A stretch of 64,000 bases of DNA from Stenocarpella maydis. Lineage: Eukaryota; Ascomycota; Sordariomycetes; Diaporthales; Diaporthaceae. Each line of letters starts with the position of its first letter. The stretch's first letter is position 1. Made by a program: the position numbers and the translations under genes. Under the pieces are notes generated by a model, which was not told the origin of the DNA, ran no database searches, and saw only the letters and a program-made list of their open reading frames with translations. Positions 11,741-23,790 of this stretch are shown in pieces. Where the stretch lies: contig NQMI01000017.1 of NCBI GenBank assembly GCA_002270565.1, positions 382,150 to 446,149 of the forward strand, read 5' to 3'.

Positions 11741-12815
11741 ACCTGACCAAGGGCGTATTACGCAGACAGGTTAGCTACGTAACTGGTCAAATTGTGGCTT
11801 TGAATTGCTACAGGCCGCAGACCACAGGAAACTGGTTGGGCGGATAGAACCAGTTTCTGGCAAGCTTGAAGGCAGTCTGGCACATCTCGACAATGCGATG
11901 TGCCGCTTGGATATTTAATCATCGAGGCCATGGGCGGACTGTGGCAATGAGGAACTATTCCAGTGTCCAATAAAAGGCTGTCGGCCGGGGGTGGGAGGGG
12001 CACGATAAGCTGCAAAAGGACAACAGCAGAAGCGGGGGGCGGGCAAACGTGCAAGAACTGTTGGACTTCATAATTCCGGCCGCAGGTGCCCACAATCCGG
12101 ATCGTAGCATGTGTGCTCAGCACGATTGTGGTCTCCCGACATCTCCATGCCTCCAGTAATGTGATGAGTTGGTGCCCAAAGAGTTGGCGTAAAGAAGGCG
12201 TCAATTACTGCCATCTAATACCCGCCTGCTTGATAGGCCGGCTCATGACAAAAGCAGTCGAGTAATCAATCAATCTGCATAGGCAGCTGTTGGGTATATG
12301 CTGTCATCCACTCTGCGCTCAAGTGGAGATTGCAGAGAGCAAGGTGCTCTGCTGTGATGTCGGTGATGGTGGTGTTGAAAGAAGGTCTGTCTGTCTCCCT
12401 AGGTCCTCTCCCTGGAGCGGATGGGTCAGCCTTACAGGGAGCCCTCCCCTGCCTGCAGCCTCCGCTGCTTCATTCTCACCTTGACCCCTTCACCCTGCCG
12501 CATATACAATTCCTCTTCTACCTCCGGCATACGAACACGCGCCCATTGTCTTGGCAAGGCCCTGCCCACCATAGTCACAGAGGAATCACGCGCCCTCTCT
12601 CAGTCGCGATCCCTGCACACCTCGTGCACAACGTGACGGCCCAAGGTCCCTGGCATGAGCCGACACAGACTTGACTAGGCATCGTCCGTGAGCGGCTCCA
12701 CGCCCACGGCCACCAGCACCTGCACCACCGACAGCACCCACAGGGATACAAAATACAACAGCGCAGTGGCAGGCCATCAGCCACGCCGGCGCCAGAGCGC
12801 ACAGCAACACCACGT
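11741..12815. promoter_or_regulatory. divergent intergenic region, sphingomyelinase-like / chromodomain gene
   Basis: 1.07 kb between two divergent starts. No supported coding sequence; the open frames here show no family similarity and lack splice logic. It should hold both promoters and 5' UTRs. Confidence 0.5.
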
Positions 12816-15800
12816 ATGCGCACTCGTAGCCAGGTCACGGCCCAGCCTTCTGCACCAGCCAAGAGACAAAGGGGGCGACCGCCGCGACATGATACCCACC
12901 GAGACAACTTCTTCGCCATCAAGAATATAATCGACGAGACGTTTATCCACGGCAAGCTCCACTACAAGATCGACTGGCAGGACGATCCAAACACGGGTGA
13001 ATCCTTCTCACCCACCTGGGTTTGCCAACCCCCTCTTCACCAACTCAAGCCCTGGGACTAACCTCTGATCCAGGAGCCTGCCGGGAACGCCAACAAAGAC
13101 GCTGTCGAGGACTGGGAGAGTGAAAAGCAGCGCCGTGCTCGGCTCAGCCCCGCAGAAGCCGTCGTCGAGGTTGAACACTCTGAAGCCTCAACGCCGGGTG
13201 AGTCCCCGGCTCGAAGCATCTTTGTCGAGCTGCAGTCCAAGTCAGATTTCCTCAGGTCGAGGCCAGATTTCGACCTATCCGACGTTATCGTGATCTCATC
13301 ATCCCAGCTCTCAGAATACCCTCACCCCGCCTCTCAGACTGAGCTTCCGCCCTCTCAATTCTTTGTTGCCTCGTCCCAGCCATCTCTGGATTTCATCGCA
13401 GATTCCCAGCCCGTAGACCCCGTCATTGTTGAGTCCCAGCAGAGGAATCACGCCATCAGAGACGCAAAACTCAGCCAGACCACCATCCCGGATTCTCAGG
13501 ACTTCTCGACGGACGTTTCGCAGGGCCAAAAGAGCATCAGTCTTACGGGTCAAGGAAGTGGCGCGGCAGCAGTGGGCCAGGTGGCCCAGAACGTAGCAGG
13601 GCCATCCCCCATAACTGGAACGCAATACCCATCGTTCGACTCGTCGATACCGTCTCGCCAGCCTGGCACGGTTCTGGGCTCCTTTGATACACATTCAATC
13701 CCCCTCTGGGAGGAGGCGGACGGTCTAGCGGAAGACGACCAGCAGGAGGATCAGGCAGAGCGCTCGCAAGTAGAGAACACGGTCTCGGGCAGACCGACAT
13801 CTAGTTTTCAAGGCTTCTTTACTCAAGTGGAATTCGAAAGTGGACTTTCCATCTTGCCCGGCGAGTCAGCATCACGGCATCCATATCACGACACCGCTTC
13901 CCAAAGCGAGCGGCCTTCAAACACCTTGGCTGGGGTGACTCCGGTGGACGACTCTCAACAAGCTGCCCAGATAGTCTCGCCTCTAGCAGCAGAGGCTCCT
14001 TTATTCCAAACGCAAAACGAGGAAGACTTTTTCACAGCGTCAGAAGAGTACGAGGTGGTACCGGATACTCTGAGAAAGGACCCAAGACGCAATCATGGAT
14101 GGGTCGCAGGCTGCCCCGTCGGAACGCTCAGCAATCGATGAGCTGAGAGCAATCCAGGAGGCTTTCATTCCCGGCTACCAGAATGAGGCCGCAAATAACA
14201 CCACAGCACGGGTTATAAACGCACCCCCCTCACCGGTCTCGCCGTCCGCGATCCTGAACAGCGTGGAACGAGATTCTGTCGACAACCTTCCCATTCCCGA
14301 CCCCAATCATCACGCTGGTGATTCGGCATCTTGGGTTCACGGACCACCACCCGAGTTATTCGCTGATACCATAGAACCTCAGCACGATGCGTCAACTATA
14401 AACCCCGCTCTGGCATCTTTGAAACAGCCCGCGACAGCGTTGGGTGCGATAGGGGAACTGGACTTGTCATCCAACGCTCTGAAGCCACATATAGGAGCAA
14501 GTCTTGAAGAAAGGAGCAATGTCCCTGCCACAGTCACCCCGTCAGCCCTGTTCTCTTCCGTGGGTCCCAACGTTCCACCTGGTCTCTCACTTCGACCAGG
14601 TTTTCCTGGAGAAACGGAACCCGGTATTGCATCCAGCGAGGGCCAAGATGACACGGCGATGCATGGCGACCAGGGCTTTGATATTCTGCCCTCCGAGGAC
14701 AGTGCTCCAAATGAGTACCTCGTTCCTATACCTCCTGCGGCCAGAATTCGCGCTGAGGTCATGGAGTATATCAATGAAAATCGCCAAGAAATACTCGCTT
14801 TCACTGCAAGTGGCTTAGGCGAGGTAGACCAGTCGCCAGATCACAGAAGCACAGACAAGATCGATGAGATACTCCAGCATCTCACCGAACTCAGCAATCT
14901 ACCGCCTTACCACAAAGACCTTCCCAACCTATCACAAGAAGAATCGGTGAGATATGCTAGAGACACTAGCAGCAAGCTGTCATTTGTGTACGAATTCTTG
15001 GACGGCTTGCGTGGCGCATCCGTGGAAATTGCTATTCTTGCCGAGTCAGGTACAGTCTTGAAGCAGTTGGAGGCCATAGTGTCACAGGGCAGCCTTGCAT
15101 ATCGACACCTCCGTGACGACTGGTCGCAGGCCCTCACTGACCAGGGCCCGGGATGCAGGGTAGTACTGATCGATACATCCATCCGAGACGCGCAACCTGT
15201 GCATACGGCGAACATTGTCCTGGCATACGACCAGAGTGCCGAGCACTCGGGTCTGCTCGGTCAATACAAGACCGACAGCTTGGAAAAACAAGAGCCCTTG
15301 ATTTTGTCCCTTGTGGAGGTGTACACATTGGAACATATCAGCCGGCGCCTGTCCCCAGAAATGGGCGCGCTCGAGCGAAAGAAGGCGCAAGCCATCTGTT
15401 TGGCCTTCCTTTCTAGGCATCTCGAAGACGAGTGGATGTACGAACGGATCCCGCAACCACATGAGATGGCCCAGGACCTGATACGGTACCTCGTAGATGA
15501 CGAGTTACGGTTCGCAGCCCCTGGGACAAGATGGGAGACATGGGAACACCAGACAGTCCCCGAAGACGTCTTTGATAGATATAAGGCCTTTAGGAGTCGG
15601 TATTCCTCTTCTGACAACCGGAAGCGACGGTTGAGTGAGGGCGACAACGTTTCCGACACTCCAAAAAGGGCTCGCATTGAGTCGCCGCCTGAATTGAGCG
15701 AAGAATTGAGGAGCTTCCTGGGAACAGAGGCTACCATCACCGGCAATATGGCCCAGGTTTCCATCGAAAGGCTGGGGGATCTTGTCCTTCAAGTAGGTCG

Positions 15801-16641
15801 ACGAATCCTAGTTCGTTAGTTGGAGTTCTGCTAATAACAAGACTAGGCAAAGCATTTGAAAGCCGCCCTGGACAAGAAAGGCGCAGAATTGAGGGGATGG
15901 GTGAAGACCGTAAGGGACTTCCAGCCGAAGTATCATCAAGCCATTCGAGAACGGAACATCTTTGAGGAGGAGCGCAACAAAATGGTCAAGGAGAAAGAGA
16001 AGGCTCAGAGGGCGCTCGAGGTCAACCAGGCAAGGGCGAACAAGCTCCTGGAAGAAAAACAAGAGCTTGAAACGAGACTGCAAGAGCTGGTGACCTCCAG
16101 CAACCCCCAGACAACGGCGGCCGCACAGCGGGAGATGGACCTTGCAGCCTCCCGGGAGAACGCAGCAGCTCTTGAGAGGCAGCTTGCATTTCTTAAGAAG
16201 GACGTGGAGTACGCCCGTAGCCGGTACCAGGACGCCTCGGACAAGGCCGCTGCCCTCGGGGAAGACAACACGGCCCTGAAGAGCCAGGTCGCCGAGCTCG
16301 AGAGGAAGGCCTCGGACAATGTCGTCAAGCTCCGGGAGCTTAGCGCGGACGCGGCCCGCCAGGACGCCCTGCGGCTGTACCAAGAGGAGAAGACGCAGCG
16401 CCTGAGCGCGGAGCGCGAGCTGGACCGGAAGAACGACGAGCTGCGCAGCTACAAGACGCGGTTCTCGGGCCGCGAGACCAGGGGGAGTAGCGTGCCCCGT
16501 AGTCCCCGGGTCCGCCAGGTGTCCAGCCGCAACACGAGCCCTGTCGGTGACAACAATGGGAACGTCGGGAGTGGCAGTGGCCCGGGTCCGATGTCGGGCG
16601 TCTTTGGTCCGAGGAGCACTCACCTGAAGGAGAATTTCTGA
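12816..16641 (+). CDS. chromodomain / HDA1-complex subunit (Hda2/3-like), CDP-2 type
   Basis: Four-exon gene: 12816-13019, 13074-14057, 14110-15792 and 15847-16641, coding 1221 residues. An AT-hook-like RQRGRPPR (about residues 18-25) precedes a chromodomain (about 31-70: FFAIKNIIDETFIHGKLHYK...TWEP). A long Ser/Gln-rich disordered stretch with repeated SSQ/DSQ motifs follows. About residues 650-890 resemble the Hda2/Hda3 subunit fold (YARDTSSKLSFVYEFLDGL, CRVVLIDTSIRD, VEVYTLEHISRRLS). The C-terminus (about 960-1160) is a long coiled coil. This order matches Neurospora CDP-2, part of the HDA-1/CDP-2/HP1/CHAP heterochromatin deacetylase complex. Introns are 54, 52 and 54 nt; the middle donor (GTACCG) is weak but is the join that links the two open frames. 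The CDP-2 assignment comes from domain order, not from an alignment. Confidence 0.85.
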
Positions 16642-18271
16642 GGTATCTGGGGCAGACGGGAAGATGGATAGGTACGGGAAGTGAGTGGTTCATGGGGTAT
16701 GTTGTCGTTACGGGTTGAAGGTTTGCGAAGGTGGCCGGGTCGTCCCAGACCACACAACTATGATGTTTCTACCGTGCTTAAACAGACGATCACCGAGCAC
16801 ACTCTGTTTACAAAACATCTCGAAGCTGTTCTTTGTTCGACACTGATCAGGCACAGCAAAGAAAGACGTCACTGGGCATCGCGGAAGCGGGGAGAGGTTG
16901 ACGTCTACTATTAGTGGGTTACTTTTATTCCCATAGCCAGTCATCAAGCAGTCTTGTTCTCTTGCCCGCGAGTTCTTACTCCGTGTGCGCAGCAGACCGC
17001 CCCAAACCCTCCCATCGCCACTCTCAAGTCGTTTCTCCGTGTCCCCTCAAGTCTCAAGCCGGGACGCAGATATTACCACCCCCCCCCGGCCAGGGCATCG
17101 CCGGCTTGCCGCGGCGCTCGGGTCACAAGGCTGGCTGGCCAGCCGCAAGGTCCGAGGCATCATAGGTGAACAGATCATTGGCGAACGGCAACTGGACCGC
17201 TATGAGAGGTTGGTGGTACTAGTGGCCTGCAGTGTCTGCTCTATTCACACTTTTTCGTGCTGTCTTATGACGGCCGTTGGGCTCCGGCCTGGGCGTGTGC
17301 CTGTCCACGCTCGCAAACGAGGTTCATGAAAAGCCCGGCCTGTTCCCTCCGCTAGTCCTTTGCCTATTAAAATGGTTGCTCGGCGCATAAGTGCTTGCTG
17401 GGGAGATATTTATGGATCTGCCCTAGATCAACACGGTGCCGCCATATCAACCATTGTGGTAATCCTATACTCGTCCGAGGAGACTCGGGTCAGATATAGG
17501 CATACTCACGTATATGCGGGCTCGGCGATGTGATATAATCGCTTTGAAAGAAGTTTTTGCCCAAAACCGAACCTAAAGGCACAGACTCCGTCGTCCAACC
17601 ATTTTGCTCCGGTCAGAATGAGTTTCACAGAGCGGCTGGGCTGAGGGGTTTTATTCTGTAGCTCTAGTACTTCCTGTTGGCAGGCTTTGGAACCTACAAA
17701 GTCTTCGCCTGCTGTAGCTGGCCCGCACTGTTGTAGCCGCGGCCCCGTGTTGGCTGAGTAAATACTACGCTGCTGCTTTCCTCGTGCGTGGGGCGGAGAC
17801 GGGACGATGGCAGAACACACGTGTTCTTACCTTGGGCTCACTTTCATTCCACGAGGGCTCAGGGCTGTGGCTGCCGGCGAGCCATGCGAGTAGGTGTGAA
17901 GAGTAAAAGATTAAAAGCTCCCAATAGCCCTCGTCTGCTGTTGGTACATGGCCCGGTGGACAAAACACACCAGGATAGAAGGCATCGCCAGCATTACTAA
18001 GTTTCGCTTCGTCTGACACATGAGAAACGTGGACAACGTCAGAATTACTCTCCGGCCTTCTATGAAAATGGTAGTCCCGAGCTGGCTGATTTCTTCCGTC
18101 TAAAGGGTTGATTTTTTGTTCTCGGTGATAGCACATATACACAATTCCGGCCTTGCTCAGTTTTTGCCTCACAGCTTGGATTTCAAGATTGGACTGCCCA
18201 CTTTCCTCCAGCGGTGTGCAGAGCGCAGCAGTGCTCTTGCAACTTGGGTGGTCTGGGATCGCGGGTATCGT
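16642..18271. other. intergenic between convergent chromodomain gene and COX6
   Basis: 1.6 kb with no supported gene. A C-run lies near 17078-17087. Two overlapping minus-strand open frames (17506-17820, 17765-18172) have no recognisable domain and I do not call them. Confidence 0.5.
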
Positions 18272-19056
18272 CTAGTGCTCGGAGTTCTCCTCGGGGTACA
18301 GGTCCTCCTTGAGCTCGACACCGAGCTCCTTGCGCAGGGGCGCGAGCTCGGTCAGGTACTGCTGGTATTGCTCCTTGTTCTCGACCTTGGACTTGATGCC
18401 TGTTGTGTTCACAATGGGGGTCAGCAGCCAACCGGCTATTTTGTGTGAATGCTCGTGGTCCGTTTTTGCCATACCCTCAAAGATGCGCACGGCGGTGGGG
18501 AAGTCGTTGACCCTCCGGGCGGCCCTGAGCGCTGCCGTGCAGACGGAGGGAGAGGGGACCAGGTCGTAGGCGAAGGCGTTGTTCAGGTTGCGCTGTGGGT
18601 TTTTTGTGTCGCGACGGTCAGTGACGATGCCATGTGGGCGGCCGAGCCGGGAAGCCCACAGGCCCGGGGCAGACTCACCTGGAGCTCAAAGACATCCTGG
18701 ACGCCATCGAATTCCTTCTCGTATCTGTATCGGCAGAGGTTCCATCAGCCATTGATCGATTCTGGCATGGCGCTGTGGCCCAATTGACCCCGATTGCGCG
18801 CCGGGTCGAGCTATGACGTGACGTGGTGTTGCTGTCGGACCCGTCATGGTTTCGGGATGGCGTGGCGGTCGAGCATATGTCCTCACCTATCGCTGAACTC
18901 CTCGAAGGTCTCCTCTTGGTGCTCGGCACGCAGGCGCGAAGAGGTGGTGAAGCTGGGGCGGGCTGCGACCAGAGGGCGGGCGGCGGACCGCAGGGTGGTT
19001 GCACGGAAGAAGGTCGAGGCCGTGCGGCCACGGGCGGCGATACGGAGGAACGACAT
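18272..19056 (-). CDS. COX6: cytochrome c oxidase subunit VI (mammalian COX5A homologue)
   Basis: Four coding exons, 19056-18887, 18724-18679, 18592-18475 and 18399-18272, give 153 residues. This nuclear-encoded matrix-side subunit of respiratory complex IV starts with an Arg/Ser/Ala-rich mitochondrial targeting sequence (MSFLRIAARGRTASTFFRAT). Conserved family blocks are YEKEFDGVQDVFELQRNLN, AFAYDLVPSP, ARRVNDFPTAVRIFEG and YLTELAPLRKELGVELKEDL. Introns are 162, 86 and 75 nt with good donors (GTGAGG, GTGAGT, GTATGG). Retaining intron 3 leaves the frame open, so an unspliced reading would add a false insert after IFEG. A CCAAT box on the coding strand (19379-19375) lies about 320 nt upstream of the start and would suit HAP-complex control, which is an inference. 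It is divergent from the elongase gene. Confidence 0.95.
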
Positions 19057-19614
19057 ATTTTTTGGTGTCTTTGGTGGCTTGTGCTCGCGGTGTGCACTCG
19101 TCCTCTGGTAGGGGATACGGGCGGCAGCGGTGGTGGGAGCGAAAGATCTGACCTCACAATCGCGAGTGAGTGGAGATGGGTTTGGTGCGTGCGGTGCGTG
19201 CTCAGGTGAAGCAAGTGGTGTGGTTGACGGGGTTGGGAGAGCAGTTTTGCAGCAGATCTGCCTATCAAGATCGGACCACCTGGGCTCGAACCAGAGCTGC
19301 GGGAAGGTGGCAGGCCAGGCTGTGCCGGCTGGGAGGAAAGGAACCTGTCAGGGCCGCCTCTCTCGAGGGCCATGATTGGGCGGCTGAAGCTCCACCCAGG
19401 GGGGGGGGGGATTTGACTGGCCAACTGGACGGGCTGCTTTGGTGATCAAAGCAAGCAATTCACCACTATCTTATCGCGGGCTCGTGGAGGTGGGCTGCTG
19501 TTACCACATACCGTGAGCTCGGCCCCGGGCGGTTGGTCTCAACAAGGCTTTGTTGGGGGGAATCCAGAGTCTGGCACGGAGAGAGCACAGAAGAAGGGAC
19601 TCGGCAGTGGCCAT

Positions 19615-19615
19615 G

Positions 19616-19698
<83 letters not shown>

Positions 19699-19732
19699 AT
19701 ACATGCATACACACACACACATATATATATAA
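19615..19732. repeat. ATATAC/AT microsatellite
   Basis: Roughly eight or more uninterrupted ATATAC units grade into a pure AT run, then GTAT and AC runs, ending in another AT run. It lies in non-coding DNA between COX6 and the elongase. Repetitive peptide frames across it are artefacts. Confidence 0.95.
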
Positions 19733-20166
19733 CTCACCGTCCCGAGGCCCAGGTTCGCAGGATGAACGGCATGCATGCAGCACACCCAAGACCAACAACG
19801 CTCGGCTCGTCTTGCGAGCCCGGAACCACAGGATCTTGTCCGCCAGCCCGCCGAGTCCATGGTAGCAACATCTGTCGGCTATCACATGCTTCCAACACCC
19901 AGCAGCCATATGTTGAGCCGGCACGCCGGTGGGTAGGAGGTGGGCGTGGGCTCGGGACGTGGAATGAGACGGGACCCGTTGAGATTAGACTCGTTGATGA
20001 ATTAAATACACTATTACCCAGCAGTTATAGTCAGCCAGTCAGTCTAGTAGCGTGCCTGGTGGGTCTGAGGTTGTCCCGAGGCTCTCGTTGCAACCTGGCC
20101 ACGGTCCTGTAGCGTCTTTCCGGCCTAGGCATGTTCCCGTAGTGGACGTTGTACCTTGTTGAGCCC

Positions 20167-20176
20167 TACCTAGGTT
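20167..20176. repeat. TACCTAGGTT, near copy of the recurrent palindrome
   Basis: One mismatch from TACCTAGGTA, in the COX6/elongase intergenic region. Confidence 0.6.
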
Positions 20177-21082
20177 ATACCCGTGTCCGACCTTTCAGGA
20201 TACCGACCAGCTGTCGCGGGACCTGTCTGTCGTCGAGGCGGGCACAACTTGGCGAGGCCGTGCACCTGCGTATGCTGGGTGGGTTCGGGTCTTTCGACTT
20301 TTTGCTGCAGTCCCAGAAAGGCCTGCCCCAGTCCTTGCCACGGTCCATAAAAAGAAGTCTGTGTGCCTGTGTGCCTGTGTGGGCGGGTGTGCGGGTGTAG
20401 TCCGTAGCAGCTGCAGCTGCATGGTGCTCCGTGTACTCCGTGTACTCCGTTCTCCGTGCAGTAGTCCCGTACCCTGGGCATACTATGTACACTATGGCTG
20501 GCCTGGATGCGACTGCCACTGGCCCCGGACCCCTGCGCGCCTGGCAGATTAAACACATCTCCTTTTCGCTGGGCTGGGGGGCCTGCCCTTCTCGTTTACC
20601 AGAGACCCCCGATCCCGAATTGATAAACCTTTCCCAACTTCCCCATTATCATATCATCCATCCTCCTTCTTCTCCCCCGACCATTCCTTCTACCTGCGCC
20701 GTGCTGTCTTTGCTTCGTTGTGGACGGTGGTTTGCTTTGGGGCATTTCGTTGAGAGAGAGAGAGCCTATTATTTTCTTGTCCTTCCTTTTGTGCCGCCCG
20801 TCACTGCAAGGCGAAGCTCAGCTTCTGGGGCAGAGAGGTGCACCCGACCAAACTTTGAGGTACGTACGTTCGTTCGTCCGTCTCGCGTGCCCGCCACGAG
20901 CACCACGCTGCTTGCTCGTGACAACCCATGGCCTTGGACACCGTCTCCCGGTCAAGCCCCGGCAGTCAATTGCCCTCCTGCACCGTTCCGCCTCTCCCAC
21001 AGATCGATTCCTAACTGGCCCTTCCGCACCAGCAGCAGCATCAGACGTCGCATCCGCGCTCGCCGGACACCCCCGATTCACA

Positions 21083-22312
21083 ATGGATACCGCAGCCTCC
21101 GCCACCTTCTACGAGCGCCTGCCGCTCCCGACCATCGACCGCCCCTTTGGGATCCAGCTGTGGCCCATCTTCGACAAGGCATGGACCCTGGTCACCGGGT
21201 ACCCCGTCAGCGACTTCCGCTTCGTCGCCGGCGAGACGCCAATGTCCACTCTCAAGGAGACGGGCATTTTCGTCATCCTCTACTACCTCGTCATCCTGGG
21301 TGGCCGTGAGCTCATGCGCAACTGCGAGCCGTTCAAGCTCAAGGGCATTTTCCTCGTCCACAACCTTTACCTCACTGCCATCTCCGGCATACTGCTGGCC
21401 CTCTTCATTGAGCAGCTGCTGCCTACGATCGTGCGGGGCGGCATCTTTCACGCCATATGTGACCGTGAAGGCGGATGGACCCAGCCTCTCGTTGTGCTCT
21501 ACTACGTACGTCCACGCCTTGCCTCCAGATGTCCGGCCCACTTCGGAAAGCTGACGCCACCTGTCATAGCTGAACTACCTGACCAAGTATCTCGAGCTGC
21601 TGGATACCGTCTTCCTCTTCCTCAAGAAGAAGCCCCTGAGTGTGTACCCCATGGGATGAAATTGTGCCCCAACTGGTCTGCCTTGCTAACGCCATCGTCC
21701 GCAGCCTTCCTCCACTGCTACCACCATGGCGCCACCGCCGTCCTGTGCTACACGCAGCTGCTCGGAAGTACCTCCGTGTCCTGGGTTGTCATCTCTCTGA
21801 ACCTGACCGTCCACGTTCTCATGTACTGGTACTACTTCCAGAGCGCACGTGGCGTTCGCATTTGGTGGAAGGAGTGGGTCACTCGGCTCCAGATCATCCA
21901 GTTCATCATCGACCTCGGTCAGTATAAACCCAGTCGGGCCCTGTCAGTGTGCAGCCTTGGCTAACCAATCGCAGGATTCGTATACTTTGCCTCTTACACA
22001 TACTTCACCTCCACCTACTTCTCCTGGATGCCCAACCATGGCAAGTGTGCCGGCGAGGAATTCGCCGCTTTTGCTGGTATCGGCGTCCTCACCTCGTACC
22101 TTGTGCTCTTCATCTCCTTCTATATCGCAACCTACAAGAAGGACTCCAAGCCCAACCACCGCAAGTCGCTCCGTCGCATGTCTCAGGCTCCTCTGCCCGA
22201 CCCCCACGACCTCGTGCACGGCATGTCCGGCAGCAACGGCATCCTGAACGGAGAGGTCAAGACCACTGGTGCGAAGCCTAACGGCACTACCACACGGTCC
22301 CGGAAGGCGTAG
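21083..22312 (+). CDS. very-long-chain fatty acid elongase (ELO family)
   Basis: Four exons, 21083-21505, 21570-21639, 21705-21917 and 21975-22312, code 347 residues. ELO proteins are multi-span ER membrane condensing enzymes that extend fatty acyl-CoA with malonyl-CoA; in yeast the Elo2/Elo3 members supply C24-C26 acids for sphingolipids. Seen here: KYLELLDTVFLFLKKK, the histidine box FLHCYHHG with the HxxHH core, NLTVHVLMYWYYF, and about six or seven hydrophobic spans. The strongly basic tail ends in TRSRKA, a plausible ER-retention-type C-terminus. Introns are 64, 65 and 57 nt (donors GTACGT, GTGTGT, GTCAGT). The start ATG at 21083 follows a long leader; an open frame extends upstream in the same phase but looks like UTR. 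The block from the histidine box to QIIQFIIDLG is closest to the Elo2/Elo3 class. Confidence 0.93.
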
Positions 22313-23790
22313 CGGCCTCGGCGGTTCACGTCCAAATAGGAGCAATTCGAACCAAAGTCCGGGAAGCTCGTTACTCGATGGCCGACCCGCAGTGGCCATT
22401 CTTTACAACTGGCCGAGACCCGGCGTGCCATTCGTGCTGGGATACCAGAACTACAGTTTCCAACCATGCCATGTGGCATCGCGGCGCTGCAATTGTAATG
22501 TAGTATTTTTGCAATATGTTATGTACCCGACCGCGTGGTGGGCGGCACGGGACTTGTGGGGGTGGGTTTGTAGTTCCGGGCATCGGCGCTTTTCAAAAGG
22601 CTGGGTGGCTTACATCTGATTGAGTGTTGGGGCATGCGAAATGATTCATCGGTCCTGGGCGGCCGTATGGGAACAAGATACTGGGACACGGAGAGGCCCG
22701 GACGAGGCTCATTGACGATCAAGGTAACACAGCCGGACTTTCTCCACCTCCAATTCTTTCGAGGGTGCTGAGAAGCTGTGTTGCCATTTTCATGACTTCG
22801 CTGTCACATGTTGGCATTAGGACTTCCCGAGACCTTCGTACCAGTTAGGGCGCGGGTGCCAGGATAATGCGTAATAATCGGTGTTAAAAAAGAAACAGAA
22901 GCACCGTTTCTTCCCTCTCATGGGCCTTGTTCATTGCTCGATGCCGATCACAGAGCAGATTGACAGTCGCCCGTTTGGTCCGCGGTCGATAGCAGGTCTA
23001 TGCCATTGGAGCACAATCAAGCAAAGAGCACTTACAAGCAGGAGCTTCGATGCTGCACCCGAAGCATTGGACAGCAAGCGGCCGTTTCGGGTCTGATGAG
23101 AGAGAGGCTTAACCGGGCTATCCAATCCCACCCGGTGCCATGGATCACACCCTCTTCAGCCCTACCAGCCTGACAGACACGTTGAAATGTAACCCACCAA
23201 CAACCACCCGAAAAGGGATCTCACTCTGCTGCAGCCGTGCTCGATTCCTTCCCCTTCCCCCGTGTCATTATCGATGACCGTTTGGTTTCAAGGTTGGGCA
23301 CTCAGGGCTGAGTGGGGTGACAGCTCCCGCATGAGATGATACCTATGTTTTGGATGAAGAGTGTATTACCAACTTGCCATTCAGGGCTTCACTCAGCTGA
23401 CGGCAATAACTCACACACCCGCGGGGCATGGCTTCCGGTGTAACACGGTCAAGAGGTATATTCACACGACAAAGGAACATTGTGTGTGTTGCAGAGGGAT
23501 TAGAAGTTTTATTGGTAGTTGGCGTTGCTGTGTCTCAAGCCCATTCCTACGCCGGTCTCCCTCTCGACCCTCCCGCCGTCGGTCAACCACCATGAGTATG
23601 AAAGCCGGCGGGAAGGACAACGGGAGCATCCCCCTCCGTGAAGAGAAAAGAATCAAGACCCTGAGGAACGCCCTTACGCCACGACTATGGTATCACACTT
23701 TGTGAATAGGAAAGAAGAAGAATAAGAAAGAAAAAGGAGGCAACATGTATGCCATCGTGGCTTGGGCACGGCGATCATGTTCATGGTTCA
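22313..23790. other. intergenic between convergent elongase and DUF3455 genes
   Basis: 1.5 kb with no supported gene. It should hold the two 3' UTRs. Nothing else was recognised. Confidence 0.55.

Larger units (their letters stand above)
19057..21082. promoter_or_regulatory. divergent intergenic region, COX6 / fatty-acid elongase
   Basis: 2.0 kb with both promoters and an ATATAC microsatellite near the middle. A G-run lies at about 19401-19411. Pyrimidine-rich DNA around 20620-20700 and a GA run near 20751-20763 lie in the likely elongase 5' UTR/promoter. No gene is supported. Confidence 0.55.

Noticed and set aside
13311..13694. Minus-strand frames inside the chromodomain gene
   Set aside because: Shadows of the Ser/Gln-rich exon.
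15808..16623. 271-codon minus-strand open frame rich in Leu/Val
   Set aside because: Antisense to the coiled-coil exon of the chromodomain protein; the composition is a mirror of Glu/Lys/Gln-rich codons.
17506..18172. Two overlapping minus-strand frames of about 100-135 codons between the chromodomain gene and COX6
   Set aside because: No recognisable motif, no convincing start context or splice sites; probably 3' flanking DNA.
19265..19300. GGTTCGAGCCC-like sequence on the minus strand upstream of COX6
   Set aside because: The flanking bases do not form a proper T-stem or cloverleaf; treated as chance.
19466..19924. Frames with YVYVYV or HIHIHI runs
   Set aside because: Translations of the ATATAC microsatellite.
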